Counted from the stretch's first letter, positions 1-11,599 are shown. The stretch: DNA of 64,000 bases from Hyperoodon ampullatus (GCA_949752795.1 OX457061.1:11489492-11553491), one strand, 5' to 3'. Notes: generated by a model not told the origin, from the letters alone. Translations and numbers: made by a program.

Positions 1-1904
1 GACAAGAATTTTGCCTTTGCTGAAAGAGCTTGTGTGGTAAGGGACTAGCCTGAAAATGATTTGCCTGGCATTTGCACTGGGCATATTTGGAAAGGAAAGC
101 CTCTTTGCATTGTGCGTTTTAAAAAGTGTCTGTAAGCGTGCTTAGAAAATGGCAGCATTTGCTGGTCTTGGCTGTCAATGTCTTGCTGCTATGGACTGTG
201 TTTAACCAGAAAGGGAAACTCAGAGTAGAAAAAGTCTCACTCCCAAGACTTTACAAGAAAACCCTTCTTTGTTGATTTATATATATATATTTTAAAGGAG
301 CTTGACATCTTCATCAAGTTCACAGTGGGCTTGCTTTGTTTGCTTTCTCTTGAATGCTTGATAAGATTTTTCTTCTATTGTTTTGTGCAGCAAGAACAGA
401 TCTTTCCATGGCTGGGGTGGGTTTTTTGTAAATCCACAATATGGTCATTGTCTGGTGGTGAATAATTGTGGCTGCTTTTTGTACAACCAGAACTAAGGCT
501 TTGGCTGTGAACAGATTCCTTCTTAGCGTGAAAAGGGACTAATCCATGTAAATACAGCCCCAAAATAAAGCTTTACAGAAAAAGGGGAAGGCCGCTAAGC
601 AGGAGGGCACAGGTCAGCAATTTAACCTTTAACCTAACAAATAAGAAGCATGAAAGTTCCAGAATTGGTTTACAAAAGAAAGCTCCTGTGATCTGTCAGT
701 TTTTCTTTTCAGGAGGGAACTGGGTGAGAGATCTGACTGACAGCTAGTGCCTTTTAACTGCAGACTGAAATTAACTGCCAAATTGAAACTTGAATATATG
801 AAGGAGAATTTTTCTTAAATAAATTGAGATGTCAGAATAAGCTGCATAAGCATTGGTCAGGTCTTACATAGGATCTTTATCCTTGAAGTGGGGGCATAGG
901 CATGGACTGGACTACCTTTAAGATCCCTTCCAAGTTTAATAGTCAGTGGTCTGACTCTTACCAGTCAAATTAGACATGAACTTTGCAGTTTAAGGCCAGA
1001 TGAAACTCTTTCTCTTTTCTAGTATTATCACTGATACCCTTTGTAGACTTTTCATGGCTCCATAAATTAATTGCAGCCTTTACTAAAGATTTGTTAAGAA
1101 CTTTTTGTAAATATAATTAATGTTTTCCACAAAATAGCCATCTTGAGATTTCATAATATGTACAACTTTTACGACCTGATGCACTATTAGAAACTCTATT
1201 GTGCCATGTGGAGCACTGTAAAGCGGAGGAAGCAGGCTTTCTTTCATGTGCTGCTGTTTTGTTCAACATGCTTAGGCATTATTAGCAGATACAATTGAGG
1301 AAGTTAAAGCAACAGAAAGTGGAGTATAGGTGTTTATTAGGCAATGCAGTGGGGAAATGGGAAACTGAAAAATGAAGGCTTGCCCTATTTCCTACATGGA
1401 CTTGAAGAGTTAAGAAAATAAGGTTTGTGCTAAGTGGTAAGTTTTACTTTTATGCTGTTGTACTCATTTACAAACTTTGCAAACAGTTTGTATTTATTTA
1501 ATCACAACAGGTAATCTTGTTAATGAGTGTTAGTTTTTGCTTAAAGCATAATGCATCCGAAGTCAGCTGTTGTATTTCACTATAGAGAATTCTATAACTG
1601 ATAAAAACTTTAATGACTGAGAATCATTCAGATTAAAAAGAAACAATAAACTAATGGCTTTAAAGTAGGCTCCCTGTAGATTAATAAGAATAGTAATTAT
1701 ACTGTGTAGCTCCATTGCAGAAACAAAGTCCCAGGGATGATTCTGTTTTAGTTTTTCAGTTGTCCATAGTATGACTTGCAGCTTGTTTAAAACTTGTTGT
1801 AAGGGCCTATTGGGCTGTCTCAGTTTCCCTTAGGTCTTTAGAGGCCAGAGACAACGTAATGTTACAGATTAAAATTAGCTGAAAGTTATTAAGTGGCTAC
1901 CTTC
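1..1904. other. unique AT-rich sequence, no feature recognised
   Basis: I see no repeat family, splice-bounded exon or long open reading frame here. The only simple-sequence feature is a short TA run near 280-290. It could be intron or intergenic DNA. Confidence 0.5.
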
Positions 1905-2260
1905 AATTAGCTCACCCTCTTTTTCCTAGCTCATTACTATAGCCTCCTAACTGGCCTTTATGCTTTCCTTCACATCCATATTTAATGTTGTCATCTGAGG
2001 GATCTTTCAAAAGCACAGCTGAGACCACAGCACTCCCCTTCTTACATTTTTCTGTGTCCTCTTTTCCCCACCAGCTAAAGTCAAGCTCATTAGCAGGGCA
2101 AATGAGGTCTTGCGTGATCTATCCTCTACCTATCCCAGCTTCATCTTGGCACACTCCTCTACTTCTAGATATGCCTTTTCCTGTATGTCCCAACCAAATT
2201 TCATGTGTGTTTTCTATTTCCACATCATATTTAGTTTCCCAAAAATGTATGAAGGGCTGA
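1905..2260 (+). repeat. L2 LINE fragment
   Basis: The text follows the sense strand of the L2 3' region: 'cctcctaactggcctttatg', then a block around 'gggatctttcaaaagcacag' and 'gaccacagcactccccttct', with 'catcttggcacactcctcta' later. It is heavily diverged and has no reading frame of note. Ends are approximate. Confidence 0.55.
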
Positions 2261-2284
2261 TATCTTTAAAAGGGGGATCTAATG

Positions 2285-2390
2285 ATGATGCTTTGAAAAT
2301 AGCTAACATTTTTTAGGCTTCATACTTTGTAAACAGTACCATGTTCTTTTATTTGATCTTCACAGCAACAGTACAGAATAGGCAGTGTTC
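2285..2390 (-). repeat. MIR SINE fragment
   Basis: Antisense MIR core: 'agctaacattttttaggctt' followed by 'tttgatcttcacagcaac'. Ends are approximate. Confidence 0.5.
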
Positions 2391-2439
2391 TCTGAGAGGT
2401 GCTCCATAAACATTTGGATGGATGAATAAATGAATGAGT

Positions 2440-2660
2440 GAACTATGGAGTCAGAAAACTGGAATTATAGTCCAAATTCTCTTATTAGCCATGTAATTTT
2501 GGATACGTAATTTAACCTCTTTGAACCTATTTGCTAATCTGTGAAATTAAGTCTGCACCAGTCTTGACTGTCACAGTAGATGGTATGTGGACTGAATGAA
2601 ATAATGTACAGTAAACACAAATGCTTTTCAAACTGTAAACCCCATGCAAGTGTTTGTTAC
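2440..2660 (+). repeat. MIR SINE
   Basis: Sense MIR order is visible: a tRNA-like head ('atggagtcagaaaactgg'), the core ('taatttaacctctttgaacc', 'tttgctaatctgtgaaatta') and a tail with 'gaatgaaataatgtac'. Old and diverged. Confidence 0.6.
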
Positions 2661-2739
2661 TGTTGTTAATCTTCTTAATTTATTCCAGGTCCTATAAATG
2701 AAGAGAAAGCATTCATGGTTGTAGATAGATTTGTGCATG

Positions 2740-3284
2740 TTTTTTTTTTTTTAAACTAATGAATTTATTTATTTATTTATCGCTGCGTTGAGTCTTCGTT
2801 GCTGCACGCAGGCTTCCTCTAGTTGTGATGAGCAGTGGCTTCTCTTCGTTGCGGAGCATGGGCTCTAGGTGCGCAGGCTTCAGTAGTTGTGGCACATGGG
2901 CTCAGTAATTGGGGCTCGCAGGCTCTAGAGCGCAGGCTCAGTAGCTGTGGTGCACAGGCTTAGTTGCCCTGTGGCATGTGGGATCTTCCAGGACCAGGGC
3001 TCGAACCTGTGTCCCCTGCACTGGCAGGCGGATTCTTTTTTTTTTTTTTTCCCAGTACGCAGGCCTCTCACTGTTGTGGCCTCTCCCGTTGCGGAGCACA
3101 GGCTCCGGACGCGCAGGCTCAGCGGCCATGGCTCACGGGCCCAGCAGCTCCGCGGAGTGTGGGATCTTCCCGGACCGGGGCACGAACCCGTGTCCCCTGC
3201 ATCGGCAGGCGGACTCTCAACCACTGCGCCACCAGGGAAGCCCTGGCAGGCGGATTCTTAACAACTGTACCACCAGGGAAGTCC
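2740..3284 (-). mobile_element. CHR-1 type tRNA-derived SINE, split by a younger CHR-2 SINE
   Basis: Read on the plus strand it starts with a T run and 'tttatttatttatttatcgctgcg', then repeated 'agtagttgtgg' and 'gcgcaggct' modules, and ends in the complement of the tRNA-like head 'ccaccagggaagtcc'. It is flanked by the target-site duplication agatttgtg at 2727-2735 and 3285-3293. A second SINE sits inside it at 3038-3242. This CHR-1 type is known from cetaceans, hippos and ruminants; the family call is by eye. Confidence 0.85.
3038..3242 (-). mobile_element. CHR-2 type SINE (cetacean), nested in CHR-1
   Basis: Poly-T, then 'gtacgcaggcctctcactgt', 'gttgcggagcacaggctccg', 'cagcggccatggctcacggg' and the inverted tRNA-like head 'ccaccagggaagccc'. 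The 17-bp duplication ctggcaggcggattctt is exact at 3021-3037 and 3243-3259 and is itself CHR-1 sequence, which proves the order of insertion. Confidence 0.9.
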
Positions 3285-3588
3285 AGATTTGTGTTTTAAT
3301 GACTGAAAAAACATCAGAACTGTTTTATACATATCATGTTAAAATGTAAGCCTATTTTCATAGCAAACAGAAAATGGTATACTGTAGTTTTCTTTCAAAA
3401 GGAAAATGTCAGATTTATACTGTTGGTAAATGCTAACAAAGGAAGTGCATACTGTATTGTAAATGGGTGTCCATGTAGCGTTTATGGTCTCTTTGCTGTA
3501 TGTTCTCTTTGGCCTCTCAGGAACCTTAGGGCTATATTTGCCTTCTAGCTCTGTGAGCTATATGCAGCTTTCTTAGTAAGCTATTATT

Positions 3589-3809
3589 ATTATTATTATT
3601 ATTTTATTATTATTATTTTTTTGCAGTACGCGGGCCTCTCACTGTTGTGGCCTCTCCCGTTGCGGAGCACAGGCTCCGCGCAGGCTCAGCGGCCATGGCT
3701 TATGGGCCCAGCCGCTCCGTGGCATGTGGGATCTTCCCGGACCGGGGCACGAACCTGTGTCCCCTGCATCGGCAGGCGGATCTCAACCACTGTGCCACCA
3801 GGGAAGCTC
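3589..3809 (-). mobile_element. CHR-2 type SINE
   Basis: Same module order as the copy at 3038, with an (att)n-rich tail in place of a pure T run. Exact 14-bp duplication agtaagctattatt at 3575-3588 and 3810-3823. The middle lacks a few bases ('ctccgcgcaggctcagcgg'). Confidence 0.9.
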
Positions 3810-3925
3810 AGTAAGCTATTATTTTTATATGCATTTTTTATTATGCTTTTTTGTATGCTATTTTCTCTGGCTTTACTTTTCCCTCTTTTAATCTTCCCTT
3901 TGTCCTTCCTCCCTCAGTTTACATG

Positions 3926-3930
<5 letters not shown>

Positions 3931-3957
<27 letters not shown>

Positions 3958-4151
3958 GCGGTAGGCGGGCCTCACCCTGTTGTGGCCTCTCCCGTTGCGG
4001 AGCACAGGCTCCGGACGAGCAGGCTCAGCAGCCATGGCTCACGGGCCTAGCTGCTCCGTGGCATGTGGAATCCTCCCGGACTGGGGCACGAACCCGTGTC
4101 CCCTGCATCGGCAGGCGGACTCCCAACCACTGCGCCACCAGGGAAGCCCAG
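3931..4151 (-). mobile_element. CHR-2 type SINE
   Basis: T run of about 27, then 'gcggtaggcgggcctcaccc' through 'ccaccagggaagccc'. The duplication catgtgtat is at 3922-3930 and 4152-4160. It lies only about 120 bp from the previous SINE. Confidence 0.9.
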
Positions 4152-4589
4152 CATGTGTATTTTTTAAATCCTTTTAACTTCATGTATTTTTTAAAAAGTC
4201 ATCTCAGATTGTTTCTGGAATGTGGTGGAGTTTAAACTCTCCCAGTGTGATCTCAGTCACACCTTCGTTTCTGCTATCACCTACAGACGGATAGTTTCTG
4301 TCTGTGTCTTTGACCCGGACTCCTGAGTGCCAGACTTGGCTCCTCTGCCAGCAGCTGCTGCTTCTCAATATCCCACAGGTTCCTCAAATTGAATATAGCA
4401 GCTCTTCCCCCCAGTCTCCTACACTCAATCCTGGCCGCTCAGCAAAGAAAAACTGAAAAGCCAATCCTAAAACTGTTCCATCTATTCTAAGGTCTTGCTG
4501 AATAGCATTAGTACTCGGTCATTTGCTCACTTATAGAAGCCTGAAAGTCATACTAGACTCTCCCTACATCCATTTGAACCACAGTATTT

Positions 4590-5480
4590 TTTCCCATGTT
4601 TTTAAAAAGCTTTGAAAATATTTTAAACAATCTCAAAGTTATAGAAAAGTTGTAATTACACTTCAAGCAAGTCCCTCCCTCCCAACCTGAGCCATTTGAG
4701 AATAAGTTGCAGACCTCCCCCTCAAATAATTCAGTATTTGCTGCAAACAGGGTGATTCTCCTGTATATAACCACAATATACACATCAAAATGAGGAAATT
4801 AACCTTGATATAGTTCTGCCATCTAATTCCCAGTTTTGCCAGTTTTCCCAGTAATGGTCTTTAAAGCAATAGGATTCAATTCAGAATCACAAATTGCATT
4901 TAGTTTTATGTCTCTTTAGTCTCCCTCAGTCTAGAACAGTTCTCAGTCTTTCCTTGATTTGCATTATCTTGACATTTGAGGATTGTAGGCCTCAATTTGT
5001 GTTTGTCTGATGTTTCCTTATGATTGGATTTAAGTTAAGTATCTATCTTTGGCAGGAAAATCATAGAAGTAATGCTGTAATCTCATTATGTCAGGTAGTG
5101 CACAGTTTCGACTTGTACCATTGCTGAGGATGATTACTTGATCACTTGATTAGGGTAGTGTTTGCCAGGCTTCTCTATTGAAAAGTTACTCTTTACCTCT
5201 TTGTAATAAGAGTTTTGGGGGAAAGTATTTTGAAATGATATAAATATTCCATTCCTCATTACATTTTCAGTTTATTTGTGTATTTGACTTTGGACTCATC
5301 ATTTCCTTTCGTATTCAAGGTTATTATTGAATTACCCAGACTATTTTAATAAATTGCATTATTCAGTTTGTTCCAGCTTTGATCAGTAAGAACCAGCTTG
5401 AAGGGGCACTTATGCTCTTTTGACACATCCTCACCATTCCTTGAGTACTCCTTTGCTTTCTGGCACAAGATGTTCCATGC
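4590..5480. repeat. old L1M-type 3' end fragment
   Basis: Matches the 3' region of old mammalian L1 elements by eye: 'aaagttatagaaaagttgta', 'tgagaataagttgcagacct', 'tcaaaatgaggaaattaacc', 'tctttagtctccctcagtct', 'tgtttgtctgatgtttcctt' and 'atcacttgattagggtagtg' appear in the expected order. I did not settle the strand. The 440 bp before it (4152-4590) look unique. Confidence 0.6.
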
Positions 5481-5578
5481 TCATCTTTTACTTTTTTTTT
5501 CTTAGCTCTGAAATCTGCCATATTTCCAAGGAGCTTTGGTTCCTTTTAGCGGAGAATGCTATTTAAAAGCCAAAATCT

Positions 5579-5700
5579 CGGACTTCCCTGGCGGTCCAGT
5601 GGTTAAGTCTCTGTGCTTCCACTGCAGGGGACATGGGTTTGATCCCTGGTCGGGGAACTAAGATCCCACATGCCACGAGGCACGGGCAAAAAAAAAAAAA
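5579..5700 (+). mobile_element. short CHR-type tRNA-derived SINE
   Basis: Plus orientation: head 'cggacttccctggcggtcca', a B-box-like 'gggtttgatccctggtcggg', 'actaagatcccacatgccac' and an A12 tail. The duplication gccaaaatct is exact at 5569-5578 and 5701-5710. At about 120 bp it lacks the long CHR-1 body. It is one of only two plus-strand CHR copies here. Confidence 0.85.
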
Positions 5701-5994
5701 GCCAAAATCTGGATGCTGGGTGTGCTCATTGCTCTTGAGGTGTTGCTGCCCCTAGGCCTTCCTGGTGGACAGAACTAGAGAGTGTGTGATGTGTATGTGA
5801 ACACATACATTTACATCGAAGTGTATTTCTGTGTGCATCTGTGAATATTAATGTACTTCCAGTACTTCCAGTTTCAGTCCAACACCACAAGATTCATTCT
5901 GGTTTTCTCCCTTTCCATATTATTAACTTCTTCTTTTGGCAGCAAGCAGCCTGGTTCCCATTATTCTTAATACACTAACTTATTTTATTATTCT

Positions 5995-6650
5995 CTTGTA
6001 CATGACCAATCTCTCATCATGGATGCCACCACCTCCTTCCCAGCATGGATGCCCTCCTTACTCCACTAGGGTTCTGATACCATATTGCCACTCTGCCTCT
6101 GCCATACGAATGCCTACCTCATCCAGCTTGGGCTTTCATAATGCATGACAGGCTGGTCCTTCATTGTGGATGCCTTATTCACCTTGGGTTTGGACACCCC
6201 CTACATGACTGCCATCTTCTTCCATGTTGTTGCCCTCCTCCTCCTGCTCAGGATCTGATCCCCTATATTAGGCAGCCTCTGCTTGGAAGTCCCTTTACCC
6301 TGCTTAGGTGCTCTGACACCTCATCAGTTCACCTTTTTACATGGAAACTCTTTTCAAACTGTTTTGGCTCTGATAACCCATACCAGCCAGCTGCTCCCTG
6401 TGGATTCCTTCTTCTCCCTGGTTGGGCTTTGACTTCCAATGCTGGGCAACTCCGGTGTGTGTATACCTTCATTATTCTTCTTGGGTTCTGACACCATATA
6501 CTGGATTGCCCCTTAGAGTATGGACACTTCTCATATGCTTGGACTCACTCTCTCTGTGTTGGGTGCCCTTCTATGTGGACACTACCCTGGACCACTGTGG
6601 TTACTTCTCACCAGCTGTGAATGTGTACCTTGGCTTTAGGATTAAACTGT
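5995..6650. repeat. decayed tandem repeat, period about 59 bp, about 10 units
   Basis: A motif like 'cttgggytctgacacc' recurs at 6066, 6127, 6183, 6247, 6303, 6362, 6421, 6480 and 6538, with weaker copies near 6597 and 6630. Successive spacings are 61, 56, 64, 56, 59, 59, 59 and 58 bp. Each unit also has a second anchor about 30 bp downstream resembling 'tgtggatgcc' (6166 region, 6400 region, 6575 region). Units differ greatly, so a strict tandem-repeat filter may miss them. Long frames here (for example 6141-6491 plus) look like by-products of the repeat, not genes. Confidence 0.65.
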
Positions 6651-6839
6651 TGATTAGGAAGAGGGGGAGAGAAAGGGCAAGTCTAATTTCTTGATCTCTC
6701 TCCTATCTTTCTTCTTCATCATCCAGCTTTGCCTTTGTCATAGTTCTGGCTCTCCTTATTCTTCCTTAAATTATTGCCACTTAATTGGTTTTCTAGGCTG
6801 GAGTCTTCCCCCTTCTAACCCATCTTCTGTCCTGCTGTC

Positions 6840-7260
6840 AGTGAGATGTGTATGTTAAACAGATGTAATCACGGTCATATCTTGTTTAAACTCTGTAATG
6901 CCTTTCCATTACCTATATGGTAATACTCAAATCCTTAGCATCATACAAGGCCCTTCATGACTTGGTGCCCACTCTTCCCTCTTCTCTCACCACCTGTCAT
7001 TGACCTTGTGCTCTAGCTGAATCACTTAAATCTCTTCTGCTTCCTCCTTTTTCTGTACCATCTTCTTTCTCCTTTCCCGCTGGTTTACTTGCATTGAAGA
7101 CTCAGATCAGGTGCCCCCTCTTTCAGAAGACCTTCTTTAATCATCCCTTTTCTCTGTCTACCCTTAACCTCTTCCTCTTCCTGACCCCATTCAAACTTGG
7201 TTAGATGACTTTCCTTTTGATACCCTGCATATTTTATCCTAACTGTCTTTTCTTTTATTC
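6840..7260 (+). repeat. L2 LINE fragment
   Basis: Sense L2 order: 'aaactctgtaatgcctttcc', 'catacaaggcccttcatgac', 'ttggtgcccactcttccctc', 'gactcagatcaggtgccccc' and 'agaagaccttctttaatcat'. Diverged, without a usable frame. Confidence 0.65.
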
Positions 7261-8758
7261 TCTAGGTCAGGAACGAAGTTGCTTAAATTCTTTCCAAAGG
7301 GTAACCCTATTCAGTAGGTAGCTACCTAAATGAAGAGACATTTAAAAATATTTGTTTTAGAGAATTTCTCATTCTGTAGAAGTTATTTTGTCCAAATAAG
7401 CAAGGCAATGTTAGTATCAGTTGTTTGTGAGGCTTTTGAAATGGCCCCATTTACTCTGAACTAGACATTATAATTGTGTTTTTTAGAGTGGGATTTTACC
7501 TGTAGTTACATTTACTTCTAGAATATCTCCAGGGACTTACCCTTGTTTTTCCTAGCAGGGTGGAAAAGAGATTTAGTATGTATCAAGCATTGGTTCATTA
7601 TCTTCTATTTCTCATCCACTGCATTTATTACCACTGTGTATGCAGTAGGCTGTGCAGTGTCTGATATTATCTAGGTAACTGATAAAGATATGCTTGACCA
7701 AGAGACAGAAGAGGAGAGACAGACTTCATTTGGATTGTTCACCATTTGCCTAAATTGATTAAATCACTCAATTTATTTGGTTTTTGGTTTGCTTTCCGGG
7801 TCAGTTTGAATTTTATTTTTTTGATATGAGGCAAAGTATTAAACCTCAAGGGTCTCAGTAGTTCTTTAGGAAAGCTGTGATTGGGGTCAAGCAACAGTCT
7901 TAGGTTCCTGGGCAGAAGAGTTAACTGAGGGCTGGAATGAATGTTCACTACTTGCCATTTGTTTAAGAGAGACCAGGAGGGTTGATTTGCCAGAAGAAAA
8001 GTACTAAGAATGATCAGGCTTAAAATGAGGTACTGCAACAAATTCAAAACTGATTTGTAAATACTTTCATCTGACTCAGTTATTGCTGCCCAATATTTGT
8101 TTCACCCAGGGCTTCCCTTTTCTTGCAAATTACATGCTCAGACAATAGAAGTGACTTTTTGAAGGTGAAGGTATATACTTAATTTTCCCAGAAAGATATC
8201 TTAGAAGTTGCTCTTTTAGGTGTACTGCAGTAATTATCTAAAAGAGGTTCTGCTGCTTCTGAGAAATCTTCCAGGCCAGTGAAAGGAGCAGTAGTCTTAC
8301 TGAGAAGCTGGCATCTCAAGATAGAAAGATGTCTCTAAGTGCTGCCCTGGAGTGGTGCTGAATGGTTTCTTTACTCTGTCATTGAGCCCTTATTGTGTCA
8401 AAAAAGAAATCTCCTGAAAACCCTCATGGAAGTATTTGTTCCCTCAAACCCGAGTGTTAGCAGAGTAAACTAGCTGGAGCTCGTAATTTCAGTGTCTTCC
8501 ATTCAGGAGCCTTTTATGAAAGTGTTGCTTTAAGTGAAATCTTTCCTTCCCTCCTTTTTTCCCTTCCTCCTCCTCTTTTACACAACAGCTGGGGAGTCAA
8601 CTCTACTCTTCCCTGTTGATAACCTATCACTTATTATTTACAGTAAAATTAAAAATGAAAAATAAATCACCTTCGGAAGGTTTTTTTTCTTTAACCAGTT
8701 GTACTCTGATCAGATAATGCTTTTGAGCTGTGTCGGGCTACTAAAATACAGGTTTAAA
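7261..8758. other. unique sequence, nothing recognised
   Basis: No repeat family or coding signal stands out. A minus-strand frame of about 100 codons at 7739-8047 has leucine-rich, low-information content and no supporting context. Confidence 0.45.
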
Positions 8759-8769
8759 GGGTGATGTTT

Positions 8770-8980
8770 GGGCTCCCCTGGTGGCGCAGTGGTTGAGAGT
8801 CCGCCTGCCGATGCAGGGGACATGGGTTCGTGCCCTGGTCTGGGCAAATCCCACATGCCGCAGAGCAGCTGGGCCCATGAGCCATGGCCGCTGAGTCTGT
8901 GCGTCTGGAGCCTGTGCTCTGCAACGGGAGAGGCCACAGCAGTGAGAGGCCCGCGTACCGCAAAAAAAAAAAAAAAAAAG
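8770..8980 (+). mobile_element. CHR-2 type SINE, plus orientation
   Basis: Reads directly as head 'gggctcccctggtggcgcag', B-box-like 'gggttcgtgccctggtctgg', 'gagccatggccgctgagtct', 'agaggcccgcgtaccgc', then an A18 tail. The duplication gggtgatgttt is at 8759-8769 and 8981-8991. This is the only CHR-2 copy of the window in plus orientation. Confidence 0.9.
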
Positions 8981-8991
8981 GGGTGATGTTT

Positions 8992-10310
8992 TCAGGATGT
9001 TCTTGAGAATCAGTTCTAATTTTCAGTATTCTATACACTGCTATGGTCTATAAAGTGATCATTCTTGTTTTTAACGTGGCCTGGAAACGTGGCCTTGCCT
9101 CTGTCAGTGTGGATCTGCATGACCTGAATCTCTGACATCCTGGGCTTGCTTCATATACTGATTCATACAAACAAGTAATTTGAGGGATTATTCAATGTTA
9201 TGGATATAAATAAAATAAACACTTTGTTTCTTAAGGAGTTTAAATTTGGTGAGGGAAACAAATTGTAAACCAGCAACTATAAATATTTGGGATAAATATA
9301 TTAAAGATAGGCACAAGGTGCTGTGGGAGCTCAGTAGAGGAGTAGCGAGCAATTTTGTACCCAGTTGCTATGGAAGTAAATGTACACTCACTCTCCCCCA
9401 AGGCACCCCCAAAATTTAATCCCATTACGGCATCAGCTTATACCCCTCAGTCTCCTGAACTATATATGAGGCCTAGATGAGAACGAGGTGCCTTAGATAT
9501 AGTTCTTTAACTACAGCTTCTCAAGCACAGGTCCTCTTAATTCGAGAACTAAAGAGAGAAGTTATTTGTCCCCATCACCCCCACTTCCTCCTTTATTCCT
9601 TCCCCAACATATAATGGTGGGACAGGCATAAGACAACTACTGAAGACACCCATCTAATAAAAGGAGGCAGTGGGAAGTACATAGGAGCACACAGGAGGCT
9701 GTGCTCCATAGCAGTTCTGAAATACAGCTGGGCACATGGTGGAAGTTTCTTGATGGAGGCTCACTCAGTACTCTCCCTGCCTGAAAACAATTATCCATGG
9801 CTCTTAGTTCCACCTTCTAGGCATTTGGGTTTTGAGTCATCTTTTCTTTCTCAATAAAAGGGAACCTGTGCTAGCAACTCAGTAATTTTCTCAGCCTGCT
9901 TCAGGCCTGTAGAGTTTGGTGATTCAAATGCATTTTTTTTCCCATTTTGTATTTTCTCTGTTCCTTTTAGTCCAAGCTGGCAGTTTTTCTGCCAATACAG
10001 TTCTCTTTAAAAATCCTTGGTTCTCCTGTGAATCTGTTGGAATTACTCCTTTGTATAATATTCATATCTACAAATGAGATGAGCCCATTTCTACTTTGGG
10101 TTTCTAATTAGACCACTGACGAGCTATACTCTTAAACTTCCTAAAAGCCCTGTTTTTGACTGAATGATTCTCTACAGTACCACACTGGATCTTCTGGAGA
10201 TCTTACAAAGAATTTTAAAATTATGCCCTCAGCTTCATCTTGAGACAGTGGTATCCTAAGAGTGCCCTGGGTTTGATCTTTACCCAGAAGCTCTTTCTTA
10301 ATTTTTACAT
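8992..10310. other. unique sequence, nothing recognised
   Basis: No repeat or exon was recognised. Short frames here (such as 9240-9425 minus) have no supporting features. Confidence 0.45.
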
Positions 10311-10314
10311 CATT

Positions 10315-10760
10315 TGTTGTTGGGAAAGCCGGGAATGGATAAACAAATTGCGTTATGTACATACAGTAGAATCCTAGTAAGTAATAAAAAGGAACAAATT
10401 GTTGAGCAACTTGGATGGATCTCAACATGATTATGCTGAGTGAAAGAAGCCAGACTACAAAAGAGTACATACTCTCTGATTCCATTTATGTAAAATCCTA
10501 GAAAGTGAAAACTAATCTATAGTTTGTGACAGAAAGCACTTCTGATTCCATTTATATAAAATCCTAGAAAGTGAAAACTATAGTTTATGACAGAAAGCCC
10601 ATCAGTGATTTCCTAGGGATGGGTGGTGGAGAGTGGAGAGGGAGGGATAGATTTCAAAGGAGCGGGGGGAAACTTTTGGGGGCGACTGACTGACTGTAGT
10701 CATGGTTTCATGTGTTAATACATATGTCAAAATTATACATTTCCATTGTTTTGTTTTCTT
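10315..10760 (+). repeat. old L1 3' fragment with an internal duplication
   Basis: Sense L1 3' text: 'ggaatggataaacaaattgc', 'ctcaacatgattatgctgag', 'tgaaagaagccagactacaa', 'agggatgggtggtggagagt'. A 66-bp segment is repeated in tandem at 10475-10606. The next 220 bp (to about 10985) look like an antisense L1 endonuclease-region scrap ('cttgtaagcagcacataact'). Confidence 0.65.
10475..10606. repeat. two-copy tandem duplication, 66-bp period
   Basis: Copy 1 begins 'tctgattccatttatgtaaa' at 10475; copy 2 begins 'tctgattccatttatataaa' at 10541. Both continue through 'atcctagaaagtgaaaacta' and 'gacagaaagc'. Copy 2 lacks about 5 bp after 'gaaaacta'. The duplication lies inside the L1 fragment and postdates it. 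Confidence 0.85.
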
Positions 10761-10984
10761 ACTTTTTCAGTCTTGTTATTAAGTATGTCTCTTGTAAGCA
10801 GCACATAACTGGATCTTTGAAAATGCAGTCTGATATCTGTGTCTTTCACTGGGAATGCTTTTTAAGTTTTCTTCCCCTCTTTGGATTAGTCAAGCATTTT
10901 TATTCTATTTTTTTCCTCTATATATAATTAGAATCTAGATGCTTTTTCTATGCTTTTAATAGTTAAACTAAAAATCATGGTGGC

Positions 10985-11470
10985 TGTGACCTACATAGAA
11001 CTCACTGTGTAACCAGATGTTGTTCTATATGCTTTACCTGTAACTCATTTAATCCTCACAAAAACCCTAGGAGATACTATTTTTTTAAAATTAATTAATT
11101 AAGTTTTGGCTGCCTTGGGTTTTAGTTGCTGTGCTTTCTCTAGTTGCGGCGAGTGGGGGCTACTCTTCGTTGTGGTGCGCGGGCTTCTCATTGCGGTGGC
11201 TTCTCTTGTTGCAGAGCATGAGCTCTAAGCATGCGAGCTTCAGTATTTGTGGCGCACGGGCTTAGTTGCTCCGTGGCATGTGGGATCTTCCCAGACTAGA
11301 GATCTAACCCGTGTCTCCTGCATTGGCAGGCAGATTCTTAACCACTAAGCCACCAGGGAAGTCCTGGAGATACTATTTCTGTCTCTTTTATGGATGGGAA
11401 AACTGGGGGATGGAGACATTATTTAACTGCCAAGGCCACATGGCTATTAAGTAGTAGAGGCACTACTTTA
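10985..11470 (-). repeat. MIR SINE interrupted by a CHR-1 SINE
   Basis: Antisense MIR core on both sides of the insertion: 'aactcatttaatcctcacaa' and 'accctaggagatactattt' on the left, then 'tctcttttatggatgggaaa' and 'ccaaggccacatggctatta' on the right. The CHR-1 copy at 11083-11365 splits it. Confidence 0.75.
11083..11365 (-). mobile_element. CHR-1 type SINE
   Basis: 'aaaattaattaattaagttt', 'ggctgccttgggttttagtt', 'gtggtgcgcgggcttctcat' and the final 'ccaccagggaagtcc'. The duplication gagatactattt is exact at 11071-11082 and 11367-11378. Confidence 0.9.
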
Positions 11471-11599
11471 CTACTACACTACTGAGGTAGTGTGCTTTCA
11501 GAGTCTGTGATATTAACTGATAGAAATATACAGTCTCTCTGAGAAATTTTAGCATGCTTATGTAACGTAGCAAAGTTAATTGGCATCTTTACCCTCCTC

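Noticed and set aside
2925..3349. Overlapping 60-120 codon frames with 'HCCGLSRCGAQAPD' or '[14 protein letters not shown]' text
   Set aside because: The same peptides recur at every CHR-2 SINE in the window; they are translations of the SINE body.
6141..6491. 116-codon plus frame
   Set aside because: It lies wholly in the decayed 59-bp tandem repeat, with no start context, domain or splice signal.
5995..6650. CRISPR-like array
   Set aside because: The periodicity has diverged units without constant repeats plus unique spacers, and the sequence is mammalian.
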